DNA of 64,000 bases from Neoarius graeffei (Eukaryota; Chordata; Actinopteri; Siluriformes; Ariidae), in the NCBI RefSeq assembly GCF_027579695.1, contig NC_083592.1:33070214-33134213 (forward strand), in the 5' to 3' direction. Positions within the stretch are counted from its first letter, which is position 1. Every line of letters begins with the position of its first letter. A program made the translations under genes and the position numbers. The notes below the pieces were generated by a model. It did not search any database. It was not told the origin of the DNA and saw nothing but the letters and a program-made list of their open reading frames with translations. This document shows, piece after piece, positions 44,137 through 55,237 of the stretch.

Positions 44137-44389
44137 AACCAAATATGTTATATACTGTGTTAGATACCTATCTTTTGAAGCAGTCAAAATGATTGTTTTT
44201 AAAATAGATTTGAGAAATGACTATATATTTATGAAATACCATGACTACAAGTGCCTCTACCTTCCAGTCTGTACTCTTACCACTGTATATCTTACCACTG
44301 TGTATATATATGTATATTGTATATCCTCCAACATGATGATGATCAGTGACGCAAGCAGCTTTGGTCACGTGGTTGCAAATGAAGAAGGA

Positions 44390-45166
44390 TCCAGGAGAAG
44401 GCAACAGGAAGCCACTACTATAATGCTTCTTTAGAAATGTTGATGGTTGGTGCTGGCCAACCAGAGTGGCCACATCTCTGTAGTGATGTCAAATAGATAG
44501 ATAGAAAGATCTCAAATGCGTTAAAGAAGGCCAGAAATTGCACGAATTAAAAAAATTAAAATTCAGCCAAATTTATGGAGTTGGAATAATTGACATTTGC
44601 TTTCTTTTGAAATATTATGAGAGTATGAAAGTTATTAATGAGGAATATTCAACATTTAAAATCTTCACAACTGAAGGTGAAATCATATTTTTGCCTGTGG
44701 TGCCTTGTCTTGGTGTTTGCGCTTATTACCGTACTGTTGCTGATGAGTTTTAGCATCGCATCGTAGCTGAGTCTTGGGTATCAACATATCCTGTACACTT
44801 CACGGACTCATAGTTTCCTATTAAAATGAGAAAACGCTGCATCAGTTTCCTTACTGGCTTTAAATAGTAATATGGGAAAATATTAGCCAGTGTGTACCAC
44901 AAAAAGTGTTGCTTTGGGGAGAGATCCAGAGGCTATTTTATGTCATTGTTTCTGCCATAGTTAAGTGTCTAAGTGGCTGAACAGAAGCAGCACAAGAGCA
45001 GAACTTTGAGAATGAATAATAAGTTACACAGCAGATGAAAATGCAGTGCCTGAATATCAAAACCTGCATCTGCACTAAATCACAAGCCGGTTTACTTCTG
45101 TGTAAAACTGAAGGGCTTATGGCGTTATTCTGGCTAAGGGAAGGGGTATGTGCTTAATAAGTGTTA

Positions 45167-45211
<45 letters not shown>

Positions 45212-46349
45212 AGAGAGAAAGAGAGAGAAAGAGAGAGAGAGGGAAAATATTGTCTTTCATCCACCTCTGGGCTGCCAAATGCAAACACAGACACTCGATC
45301 CTGCACTGAATCATGGCCAAGAAGTGGCTTTGGCCTCTAAACATGAGGAGGGCTTGCATTTAGGAGTTGTTGACTCTGAAATCTAAAGTCAATTCAAGGT
45401 CAGAGACTGCAGGCAAAAACACACACACAACCTGCTGTTTCAAATGGGTATATAATGTGCTGTAAGGAACTATTGTTCAATACCACATTGAAATTGTGCA
45501 AAATCATATCGTTTCATACCTTTAGATGGGTCAGAATTAGTCGGGATATACACTCTGTTTTTAGTGATCTATTATTTAATAAGTCGATTCAACAAGGGCG
45601 GTATGTGTTGTGCAGATTTCGCTCTTCAAGTAGGTTTCTTCCGAACAGAGTGCTATTGTCTATTAGTAAATGTGTGTAAATGTATAAGTGTGTCAGTAAA
45701 TTAGTGTACATGTGTAACTAGGCATTTACAAGTTATTGAATCAGGCTATAGCAATACAATTCTAGCCTCGATCCATGTTTGACATTACAAATCGTCATCG
45801 TGATGTACGCTGCAGCAAACAGTGTGAATGTTTTTGTTGTTTGGTGGTAGACTCCACTTACGTGCACTTCAGTTGTTTACCCATAGACCGTGCTTTTGCA
45901 TGCTTTCGCTTCAGTCACTGAACCAGTTTGCCAATCTAAAGATAGCAGCCTGTATGACCAACTATACTCTATTCATCAACTTTGTCTGGGACATTTGAGG
46001 TCAACAGTGTAAGGTACATGGTGCAACGCACAGCATAAAGGCAGAACGTAAACAGCAGCAACACCAGCTTCTGACACGTTCAGCTTTTTATGTGATGATC
46101 CAAATCAGATTACACAAGTAATTGCATGCCATCAGCTAATCTGCTGTACCAAGTGTATAAACAGAAACGCCAGGCAGATGAACCGTCCCAGGTGACAAAT
46201 GGTTTTGTAAAGATTTGCGCTGGACGTTTTGAGAAATTACACAAGACGATCTTTCGCCATCTGAGCACCTGAACTGTTTTAAATTATAGCGTCAACCAAC
46301 AGTAAACACATAACACACACACAACCTGAATAAAACTCCAATTTTTTTT
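44390..46349. other. Intergenic, simple repeats only
   Basis: A GT/GA compound repeat lies at about 45168-45241 and a short ATAG run near 44496. No gene recognised downstream of the ADGRV1 3' UTR. Confidence 0.55.
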
Positions 46350-46353
46350 TTTT

Positions 46354-46359
46354 TTTATT
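46354..46359 (-). terminator. Candidate ADGRV1 polyadenylation signal
   Basis: AATAAA on the minus strand about 315 bases after the stop codon. An A-rich run on the minus strand follows immediately, which weakens certainty. Confidence 0.4.
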
Positions 46360-46672
46360 ATTATTATCTGTTACACAAACCAAGCAGCCGAACTGCAGGG
46401 CCAGATTGCCCATGTGCTTCTCAACCTACAATACATGATATATACATCTGTTATAAACTTCACAAAATTACTGTAGTGACAATTCACATATACATATTTA
46501 TATTTATATATATATTTATAAAAAAATCAGAAGTATTGACAAAACTCCAGGTATAAAAAAACAGCTAAAAATCTACGAGAAATTACAACTGTGGTAAATT
46601 TAGTGCAAAGGTGGTACCAGTACAAAAATACTGCTGGCTGGTTTATATGGATTCAGTATAAAAGCAGCGAGG
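46354..46672 (-). other. Probable ADGRV1 3' UTR
   Basis: Sequence between the stop codon and the candidate AATAAA, A/T-rich and free of named repeats. The end is inferred. Confidence 0.45.
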
Positions 46673-46791
46673 TTACAGGTGTGTGTCTGCGATGGGAATG
46701 CGCCGGAGCTCAACGATCTGGGAGTTGGCCACACTCGCACCATCGTGACTGCCGTGGATCGACTCGCTGTCACTCAGGTTAAGACCAGAAC
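46673..46791 (-). CDS. adgrv1: ADGRV1 (VLGR1/GPR98) terminal coding exon
   Basis: Last coding exon of the very large adhesion G-protein-coupled receptor, a component of stereocilia ankle links and of the photoreceptor periciliary membrane. After a CTCCACAG acceptor (plus-strand 46792 on) it encodes [20 protein letters not shown] then [18 protein letters not shown] and TAA at 46673-46675. The C-terminal DTHL is a class I PDZ ligand, known to bind whirlin and harmonin. The junction codon is split G|GT, matching the donor of the upstream exon at 58510. The block [14 protein letters not shown] is, from memory, conserved to human. Confidence 0.92.
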
Positions 46792-46975
46792 CTGTGGAGA
46801 TTGTCACATAAACAATCATATTGCAACCGAACACACACACTCAGTGGCCAATTCATAGCAAGTACACTCATTAGCCATTTTATCAGGTCCATTAACTATA
46901 CAGGTGCATTTTGTAGGTATGCACTGAACCTGTCCATTAATGACAAAGGCTTAAAGTAACATTACAAAACATATA

Positions 46976-48581
46976 CAGTGGGGCAAAAAAAGTATTTACA
47001 GTAGTCAGTCACCAATTGTGCAAGTTCTCCCACTTAAAAAGATGAGAGAGGCCTGTAATTTTCATCATAGGTACACTTCAACTACGAGAGACAAACTGAG
47101 AAAAAAAAATCCAGGAAATCACATTGTCTGTCTGATTTTTAAAGAATTTATTTGCAAATTATGGTGGAAAATAAGTATTTGGTCAATAACAAAAGTTCAT
47201 CTCAATACTTTGTTATATACCTTTGTTGGCAATGACAGAGGTCAAACGTTTTCTGTAAGTCTTCACAAGGTTTTCACACACTGTTGCTGGTATTTTGGCC
47301 CATTCCTCCATGCAGATCTCCTCTAGAGCAGTGATGTTTTGGGGCTGTCGCTGGGCAACACGGACTTTCAACTCCCTCCAAAGATTTTCTATGGGGTTGA
47401 GATCTGGAGACTGGCTAGGCCACTCCAGGACCTTGAAATGCTTCTTACGAAGCCACTCCTTCGTTGCCCGGGCGGTGTGTTTGGGATTATTGTCATGCTG
47501 AAAGATCCAGCCACGTTTCATCTTCAATGCCCTTGCTGATGGAAGGATGTTTTCACTCAAAATCTCACGATACATGGCCCCATTCATTCTTTCCTTTACA
47601 CGGATCAGTCGTCCTGGTCCCTTTGCAGAAAAACAGCCCCAAAGCAAGATGTTTCCACCCCCATGCTTCACAGTAGGTATGGTGTTCTTTGGATGCAACT
47701 CAGCATTCTTTCTCCTCCAAACACGACAAGTTGAGTTTTTACCAAAAAGTTCTATTTTGGTTTTATCTGACATTCTCCCAATCCTCTTCTGGATCATCCA
47801 AATGCTCTCTAGCAAACTTCAGACGGGCCTGGACATGTACTGGCTTAAGCAGGGGGACACGTCTGGCACTGCAGGATTTGAGTCCCTGGCGGCGTAGTGT
47901 GTTACTGATGGTAGCCTTTGTTACTTTGGTCCCAGCTCTCTGCAGGTCATTCACTAGGCCCCCCCGTGTGGTTCTGGGATTTTTGCTCACCGTTCTTGTG
48001 ATCATTTTGACCCCACGGGGTGAGATCTTGCGTGGAGCCCCAGATCGAGGGAGATTATCAGTGGTCTTGTATGTCTTCCATTTTCTAATAATTGCTCCCA
48101 CAGTTGATTTCTTCACACCAAGCTGCTTACCTATTGCAGATTCAGTCTTCCCAGCCTGGTGCAGGTCTACAATTTTGTTTCTGGTGTCCTTTGACAGCTC
48201 TTTGGTCTTGGCCATAGTGGAGTTTGGAGTGTGACTGTTTGAGGTTGTGGACAGGTGTCTTTTATACTGATAACGAGTTCAAACAGGTGCCATTAATACA
48301 GGTAACGAGTGGAGGACAGAGGAGCTTCTTAAAGAAGAAGTTACAAGTCTGTGAGAGCCAGAAATCTTGCTTGTTTGTAGGTGACCAAATACTTATTTTA
48401 CCGAGGAATTTACCAATTAATTCATTAAAAATCCTACAATGTGATTTCCTGGATTCTTTCCCCCCATTCTGTCTCTCATAGTTGAAGTGTACCTATGATG
48501 AAAATTACAGGCCTCTCTCATCTTTTTAAGTGGGAGAACTTGCACAATTGGTGGCTGACTAAATACTTTTTTGCCCCACTG
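46976..48581 (-). mobile_element. Nearly intact Tc1/mariner element
   Basis: Ends CAGTGGGGCAAAAAAAGTAT / ATACTTTTTTGCCCCACTG with ~200-bp inverted repeats. TA duplications at 46974-46975 and 48582-48583. It lies in the ADGRV1 last intron. Confidence 0.94.
47213..48215 (-). pseudogene. Tc1 transposase with a single frameshift
   Basis: N-terminal part 47763-48215 ([20 protein letters not shown], paired-like [17 protein letters not shown]) and catalytic part 47213-47815 overlap in two frames; one indel near 47770-47780 separates them. The DDE residues remain: [32 protein letters not shown]. The total of ~335 codons is the normal Tc1 length. Confidence 0.93.
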
Positions 48582-48615
48582 TAACATTATAGTTGATTGT
48601 TTTATATATATATTT

Positions 48616-49139
48616 AACAGTTATTCCACGAAATCGAGTCGTATATGAGCTGACAGCCAACGAGGCACGTAGCTCCAAGTTGGCTATAAGCCATGTACGA
48701 CGAGATGGAGTGGAATAACTGTTTTATTCTATCCACATTCACTGGATTTTGAGGAACACAGCATTTTTATTTTTTGCAAATTCATAAATAAAAACTTTAT
48801 ACAAAATGTCCGACAAAATCATTTCTGCTTAGAATGTAAACAAAGCGGCGAAATGGCAGTAGCAATTTGTGAAAAATGCTATAATAATAATTCTTGAAAA
48901 TTTTTAAAAAGATACGTTCTTACCATCAAACACTTTTATTCCATATTTTGCTACTCTTTTTTAAAAATATTTTTTGGGGTTTTGTTTTCGAGTAGTTTTT
49001 ATTTCGTCCTCGGTTGGTTCAGCAACACGCTCCGCCGTTTTGTTTTTCTCTACTCACGGTGTATGAGCTGATATCCTAGTAGTAGAGTAGCCACTCAGAG
49101 CACACGATTGTTCATATCCAGTGAATATGGACAGAATAA
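48616..49139. repeat. Repeat family C, copy 2 (cleanest)
   Basis: Starts AACAGTTATTCCAC. An imperfect ~105-bp hairpin runs to GTGGAATAACTGT at 48722. It is followed by TTATTCTATCCACATTCACT and a ~400-bp body ending in the inverted complement ATCCAGTGAATATGGACAGA. This copy has no insertion and can serve as reference. Confidence 0.8.
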
Positions 49140-49454
49140 ATATAAGTATACATATACAGTACAATATATACAAGGTCAGTGCTTTGTATTTTCCAGTTTC
49201 TCTGTAAAAGCTATACTTTTGTCTCATTAACTTCAAGGGGAAGAGCTGGTTATAAGTAATAAGAGTAAGTAACTTATCTCACAGTCATTTCACAAGATTA
49301 AATGTAATCTGATAAAAAGTATCACGTTTTTCATCAATTAATAAAAAATGCAATCATTGCCAAATTACTGTTACAAGAAAATAATCATCATCATACCACT
49401 CCATCATTGATGAGCATGATGTTGATGATGATTATTATTCAGTAACAGCATGCC

Positions 49455-49795
49455 CCGACTGCAAGCTGGCCTAGTGGTTAGCGTGTCCGCCTCTCAATCG
49501 AGAGATTGCGAGTTCTACTCATGATCAGGTCGTACCAAAGACCATCATAAAAATGGTACCTACTGCCATCTGGCAAGGCACGCTGCAATATAAATGTGAG
49601 TAGGAAGTCAAACTCTCATGGTTACCAGAGGACTCACCCCCCCACTGTAACCCTAGCTGTATAGGTGAGAGGCCAAGGGCTACAAAACGGAGATCGGCGC
49701 TGCACCCATATGCCTTAAAGAGTTGGTTAGTACTGGGACAGGAGACTGCCTGGAAAGACCAGATCCTGGTGTAAGAGGGACTTTGACTTGAACAG
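49455..49795 (+). mobile_element. Composite SINE: tRNA-like head, 5S rRNA-like 3' part
   Basis: The head has CTGGCCTAGTGGTTAGCGTG (A-box type) and GCGAGTTCTACTC (weak B box). Near the 3' end, 49721-49773 reads TTGGTTAGTACTGGGACAGG then AGACTGCCTGGAAAGACCAG. These align with the GGTTAGTACTTGGATGGGAG and ACCGCCTGGGAATACC blocks of vertebrate 5S rRNA. The tail GGGACTTTGACTTGA resembles the (TTGAC) LINE tail at 20200. Confidence 0.75.
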
Positions 49796-50068
49796 CATGC
49801 GTCATCCTGTTTTATTCCTTCAATACAAAAGTAAATATTCTTGCATTTATTTGCAAATGTCTTATTTCTTCATTGTTCCCCCCCCCACATAGTTGTACTT
49901 ATTGGATTTTGTTATGATTAGGTCATAAGACACTCTCGCTGGGCAGGATTGTTATGTACAGTAGAACACCATTCATGTTTACCAGCATAAGCAGTCAGAT
50001 TAGCAAGCTACAGCTTTTAAAGTTATGCTAACCAAGTCAAACGGAATATTTGAGAAACACTGAGAATA
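49796..50068. other. Intronic, nothing recognised
   Basis: Short A/T-rich stretch with a C-run near 49880. Confidence 0.5.
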
Positions 50069-50791
50069 CACTCTCAGAAAATAAAGTACATTATTGTACC
50101 TTTAGGGGTACAATGGCTTGTCAGTGGGGCAGTGCCCTCTAAGGTACTTATTTGTACCCTTTACAGTATATACTGCTTGGGAACATATACATACCATTTT
50201 AGCCCTACAAAGGTACACATATGCCCCTTTTCCACCAAAGCAGTTCCAGGGCTGGTTCGGGGCCAGTGCTTAGTTTGGAACCGGATTTTCTGTTTCCACT
50301 GACAAAGAACTGGCTCTGGGGCCAGAAAAACCGGTTCCAGGCTAGCACCAACTCTCTGTTGGGCCAGAGGAAAGAACCGCTTATGTCAGCGGGGGGGCGG
50401 AGTTGTTAAGACCAACAACAATAACAAGACCAGGAAAGATCGCCATTTTTAAGCGACGAGAAGCAGCAGCTGTACAAACACGAAGTCATCCATTATTATT
50501 ATTATTGTTGTTGTTGTTGCTGCTGCTTCCGCGTTGTTCTTGCTTCGATATTTGCGCCAAGGTTTATGCAAACGTAGCGACGTAACTGACGTATACAGCA
50601 ACGTAATGACGTATACAGCGACGTAATGACGTAGCTTCCCTTAGCACTGCAAGCTATGGAAAAGCAAACTGGTTCTCAGCTGGCTCGCAAGTTACCCTGA
50701 AGTCCAATAATGAGCCCTAGGGGGTACATTAGTATAGATTGTACCTTAGGGGACAGAAATGGACTCCTACTGTAGCCCTATTCTGACAGTG
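50069..50791. mobile_element. MITE with a second MITE inside
   Basis: Outer ends CACTCTCAGAA / TTCTGACAGTG form an 11-bp inverted repeat; the flanks carry GTACCTTTAGGGGTACAA-type words and GGGGGACAGAAATGG-like sequence known from a common fish MITE. From about 50221 to 50705 an unrelated insert starts ATGCCCCTTTTCCACCAAAG and carries GGGCTGGTTCGGGGCCAGTG. A (TTG/TGC) run lies inside near 50500-50525. Confidence 0.6.
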
Positions 50792-50965
50792 ACGCAGCTA
50801 ATCCTATATAGATTACGGCGTTATATTGGTCTATTTCTGCTAGCTAACTTTACTGCAAATAGGCCTTACCTCTGAAGGTAGAAAACTTGTCCTAATACAG
50901 TCTTAAACCATATTATTACATTATTATTACATTAATATTATATTATATACATTATGTTTAATATT

Positions 50966-51102
50966 AGCCCTGTGATGACCTGGCGATTTGTCCAGGGTGT
51001 ACCCTGCCTCTCACCCATAGTCAGCTGGGATAGGCTCCAGCTTGCCTGCGACCCTGTAGAACAGGATAAGTGACTACAGATAATGGATGGATGTATGGAT
51101 GG
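50966..51102 (+). mobile_element. SINE-A 3' fragment, with TSD
   Basis: 5'-truncated forward insertion (AGCCCTGTGATGACC on) with a (GGAT)n tail. Flanked by ATGTTTAATATT ending at 50965 and at 51103-51114. Confidence 0.88.
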
Positions 51103-51114
51103 ATGTTTAATATT

Positions 51115-51474
51115 GGTGGTATAGTGGTGTAGTGGTTAGCGCTGTCGCCTCGCAGCAAGAAGGTTCTGGGTTTGAGCCCAGCGGCCGATGGGGGCCTTTC
51201 TGTGTGGATGTTCTCCCCGTGTCTGTGTGGGTTTCCTCCAGGTGCTCCGGTTTCCCCCACAGTCCAAAGACATGCGGGTTAGGCTAATTGGTGGCTCTAA
51301 ATTGACCGTAGGTGTAAATGTGAGTGTGAATGGTTGTTTGTCTCTGTGTGTCAGCCCTGCGATGATCTGGCGACTTGTCCACGGTGTACCCCACCTCTCG
51401 CCCATAGTCAGCTGGGATAGGCTCCAGTTTGCCTGCAACCCTGCACCGGATAAGCGTCAATGGATAATGGATGG
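51115..51474 (+). mobile_element. SINE-A, full length, inserted at the same site
   Basis: Forward copy of the (GGAT)n-tail subtype, flanked by ATGTTTAATATT (51103-51114) and ATGTTTAATGTT (51475-51486). The left duplication is shared with the preceding fragment. Confidence 0.9.
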
Positions 51475-51486
51475 ATGTTTAATGTT

Positions 51487-52562
51487 ATTACTCACATCAC
51501 AGTTAGTAACCTCTGACCTCTCTGAAGTTCGCTTTGGGTTAATGTACAGTATTAAATCTCACAGGTTAATTACATTATAATAAAATATGCTATTAATAAT
51601 TATTTCTACAAAGACATTGAAATGTGCATGTGTCCTAACTATACGTGAATCACACACAAAGTATTTTGTGTAACAGGAACAGTAATTATGTAATTTATTC
51701 TTACATTATTCAATGCCAGACTTGCTCAAGGGCAGCTGTCCCACTGTGAGAACATGGTCTTTGCATATACAAGTAAATCATACATTTTTTTTAGAATGCA
51801 GCTTTTTTTGAGTTTGACAGTCTCTTCTCTCTGTTAACAAAGGAAATAAACATGAAAGGGCATGCTGTTATTGAAAAATAATCACGACAGGGTGGTGTGA
51901 TGCGGCCTGACACAAAGTATTTCATTCCTCCTGTCACAGAAAATCGCCCACATTAACAATGTTTAATTTATTAAAAAACACCACATTGTACTTTTTAACC
52001 ATTTATAGTTACATTTGATACTGTGGAGCGTCTGCAAAACAAGGTAGTTCCTGTTATCACTTGCATTCTTACAGCTATAAATAGTCCCTCATCAACTTCT
52101 CTTTTTCTATCTGTTAGAGTCGATAATACAAAAAATGTAGATTTCTGTGTTACTGAGAAACTGCAAAGCTCCTTGTCATGAAAACATTCCTGTGCTGGAA
52201 AACCTTTTCGACTATTACACAGTGTGAACATATTTACCAAATGCCTGTAACAACTCGGAGGAAAATATGCAAAAAACAAGTTATATAATCATAAAAATTA
52301 GTAGCTAATGACCCTGAACCTCCTGTATGTTTTAATATATCATTGCCTTTACTGGTGACTTGCTGAAGCTGCTGACATCACTGTTGGAGAGGAGTTTATA
52401 TAATACCAATAATAAACTGGTTAAAAAGCTGCAAAGGAAGCCGAACTTTCAGCAGCTAAATTAGCTTATCAGTTAAAGCTCGCCTCCACATGAGGGCTCA
52501 TGCAGAGAGACAGACATTGACAAAGGCGTCCAGCTTTATTTGAATATTCCCATGAAAGATGT
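51487..52562. other. Intronic, nothing recognised
   Basis: A/T-rich sequence with no exon or repeat that I can name. Confidence 0.5.
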
Positions 52563-52574
52563 GCAGTTTGATTA

Positions 52575-52957
52575 TCTCATCTCATCTCATCTCATTATCT
52601 GTAGCCGCTTTATCCTGTTCTACAGGGTCGCAGGCAAGCTGGAGCCTATCCCAGCTGACTATGGGCGAAAGGCGGGGTACACCCTGGACAAGTCGCCAGG
52701 TCATCACAGGGCTGACACATAGACACAGACAACCATTCACACTCACATTCACACCTACGGTCAATTTAGAGTCACCAGTTAACCTAACCTGCATGTCTTT
52801 GGACTGTGGGGGAAACCGGAGCACCCGGAGGAAACCCACGCGGACACGGGGATAGCATGCAAACTCCGCACAGAAAGGTCCTCGCCAGCCACGGGGCTCG
52901 AACCCGGACCTTCTTGCTGTGAGGAGACAGCGCTAACCACTACACCACTGTGCCGCC
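52575..52957 (-). mobile_element. SINE-A, full length, with TSD
   Basis: Reverse copy with a (CATCT)n tail. Flanked by GCARTTTGATTA (52563-52574, 52958-52969; one mismatch). Confidence 0.93.
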
Positions 52958-53184
52958 GCAATTTGATTAACTTTATGATATAAGGCCTGTGTATTTTAAA
53001 TAATTCCTATCAGGTCCAAACATGGCCCTGCTTTCATCACATACACTATCTATTTCACAGACTTGGAGACATAATTTGGATGGGGTTGCTGGATTAACCT
53101 TTGAAATGCTGAAGTCTATTTTCCTCCAGGGCACTATTCTTTGTTTGCAATGGATGTCACTTCTGGTCACGATGCGCCTCATTA

Positions 53185-54790
53185 CAGTGGTGTTTGAAAG
53201 TTTGTGAACCCTTTAGAATTTTCTATATTTCTGCATAAATATGACCTAAAACATCACATTTTCACACAAGTCCTAAAAGTAGATAAAGAGAACCCAGTTA
53301 AACAAATGAGACAAAAATATTATACTTGATCATTTATTTATTGAGGAAAATGATCCAATATTACATATCTGTGAGTGGCAAAAGTATGTGAACCTCTAGG
53401 ATTAGCAGTTAATTTGAAGGTGAAATTAGAGTCAGGTGTTTTCAATCAATGGGATGACAATCAGGTGTGAGTGGGCACCCTGTTTTATTTAAAGAACAGG
53501 GATCTATCAAAGTCTGATCTTCACAACACATGTTTGTGGAAGTGGATCATGGCACAAACAAAGGAGATTTCTGAGGCCCTCAGAAAAAGTGTTGTTGATG
53601 CTCATCAGGCTGGAAACGATTACGAAACCATCGCTAAAGATTTTGGACTCCACCAATCCACAGTCAGACAGATTGTGTACAAATGGAGGAAATTCAAGAC
53701 CATTGTTACCCTCCCCAGGAGTGGTCGACCAACAAAGATCACTCCAAGAGCAAGGCATGTAATAGTCGGCGAGGTCACAAAGGACCCCAGGATAACTTCT
53801 AAGCAACTGAAGGCCTCTCTCACATTGGCTAATGTTAATGTTCATGAGTCCACCATGAGGGGAACACTGAACAACAATGGTGTGCATGGCAGGGTTGCAA
53901 AGAGAAAGCCACTGCTCTCCACAAAGAACATTGCTGCTCGTCTGCAGTTTGCTAAAGATCACATGGACAAACCAGAAGGCTGTTGGAAAATTTTTTTTTG
54001 ACAGATGAGACCAAAACAGAACTTTTTGGTTTAAATGAGAAGCGTTATGTTTGGAGAAAGGAAAACACTGCATTCCAGCATAATAACCTTATCCCATCTG
54101 TGAGACATGGTGGTGGTAGTATCATGGTTTGGGCCTGTTTTGCTGCATCTGGGCCAGGACGGCTTGCCATCATTGAAGGAACAATGAATTCTGAATTATA
54201 CCAGCGAATTCTAAAGGAAAATGTCAGGACATCTGTCCATGAACTGAATCTCAAGAGAAGGTGGGTCATGCAGCAAGACAACGACCCTAAGCACACAAAT
54301 CATTCTACCAAAGAATGGTTAAAGAAGAATAAAGTTAATGTTTTGGAATGGCCAAGTCAAAGTCCTGACCTTAATCCAATGGAAATGTTGTGGAAGGACC
54401 TGAAGCGAGCAGTTCATGTGAGGAAACCCACCAACATCCCAGAGTTGAAGCTGTTCTGTATGGAGGAATGGGCTAAAATTCCTCCAAGCCGGTGTGCAGG
54501 ACTGATCAACAGTTACCGGAAATGTTTAGCTGCAGTTATTGCTGCACAAGGGGGTCACACCAGATACTGAAAGCAAACATTCACATACTTTTGCCACTCA
54601 CAGATATGTAATATTGGATCATTTTCCTCAATAAATAAATGACCAAGTATAATATTTTTGTCTCATTTGTTTAACTGGGTTCTCTTTATCTACTTTTAGG
54701 ACTTGTGTGAAAATCTGATGATGTTTTAGGTCATATTTATGCAGAAATATAGAAAATTTTGAAGGGTTCACAAACTTTCAAGCACCACTG
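53185..54790 (+). mobile_element. Nearly intact Tc1/mariner element
   Basis: Ends CAGTGGTGTTTGAAAGTTTG / CAAACTTTCAAGCACCACTG with ~220-bp inverted repeats. TA duplications at 53183-53184 and 54791-54792. It is the best-preserved member of the family also seen at 34.3 and 40.7 kb. Confidence 0.95.
53549..54570 (+). pseudogene. Tc1 transposase with one frameshift in a poly-T run
   Basis: Starts MAQTKEISEALRKSVVDAHQ. The HTH and linker (SGRPTKITPRARHVI) are open to residue ~150, then a nine-T run at 53991-53999 shifts the frame. The catalytic half continues open to GGHTRY stop at 54570 with LTDETKTELFG, MQQDNDPKHT and SPDLNPMEMLW. This one indel is the only disabling lesion seen. Confidence 0.94.
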
Positions 54791-54889
54791 TATGTAATCA
54801 GATTTCCAGCTGATGCACAGGCATTGCATTTGTTTACAGTCGCTTTGCAGTAGTTTCTTGTGTTTCAACTCAAAATAAGCCAGATTGTT

Positions 54890-55085
54890 GCTCTGTATTT
54901 AGATGTTCAAACCGACCAAATAGAGAAAAACACAAACAGTATTATATCCAAAAGAAGTCATGCACAAAGGTGAAAAAACGAAAAAATCTCAAAAAGACGC
55001 CATGAAAAATGACTCGCAAACCTTTCACTGTGTTCGAAAGGAATCGAGCTTTATGGATCTAAAATCAAAACTTCTAAATGTTAAA
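54890..55085 (+). pseudogene. THAP-like zinc-finger remnant
   Basis: The frame PDCCSVFRCSNRPNREKHKQ shows the N-terminal C-x4-C of a THAP domain, in the same relative place as CSVIGC at 42.85 kb. About 120 bases on, another frame gives ERNRALWI, resembling the RRxxW block of THAP. Stops and frameshifts intervene. It lacks a start codon. Confidence 0.5.
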
Positions 55086-55237
55086 TGAGTTTTCTTATAT
55101 TTTGGATGTCGTAAAACAAACAGTTGATGAAATAATGAAACTAGTTTGTAGGTCGGCCTTGACAAACTCAGTTGTTTACAGATTTTTTGAGGTTGTTCAA
55201 TTATGTCAATTCATAAGTCTGAGCTACATTTGAAATG

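Larger units (their letters stand above)
42686..44387 (+). mobile_element. Element with split THAP-like gene and two SINE insertions
   Basis: Ends ATTCTTCATTTGCACGTGAT and GTCACGTGGTTGCAAATGAA are inverted relatives of those of the element at 53135-56351. Inside are a THAP-like first exon, SINE-A copies at 42943-43330 and 43540-43902, and a second exon. No clear target duplication is left. Confidence 0.6.

Noticed and set aside
44168..44473. 101-codon minus-strand frame
   Set aside because: Antisense to the THAP-bearing element and rich in tyrosine/isoleucine from A/T-rich sequence; a shadow frame.
47547..48234. Plus-strand frames of 116 and 181 codons
   Set aside because: They are the antisense of the Tc1 transposase coding sequence.
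53507..54073. 188-codon minus-strand frame
   Set aside because: Antisense of the Tc1 transposase.
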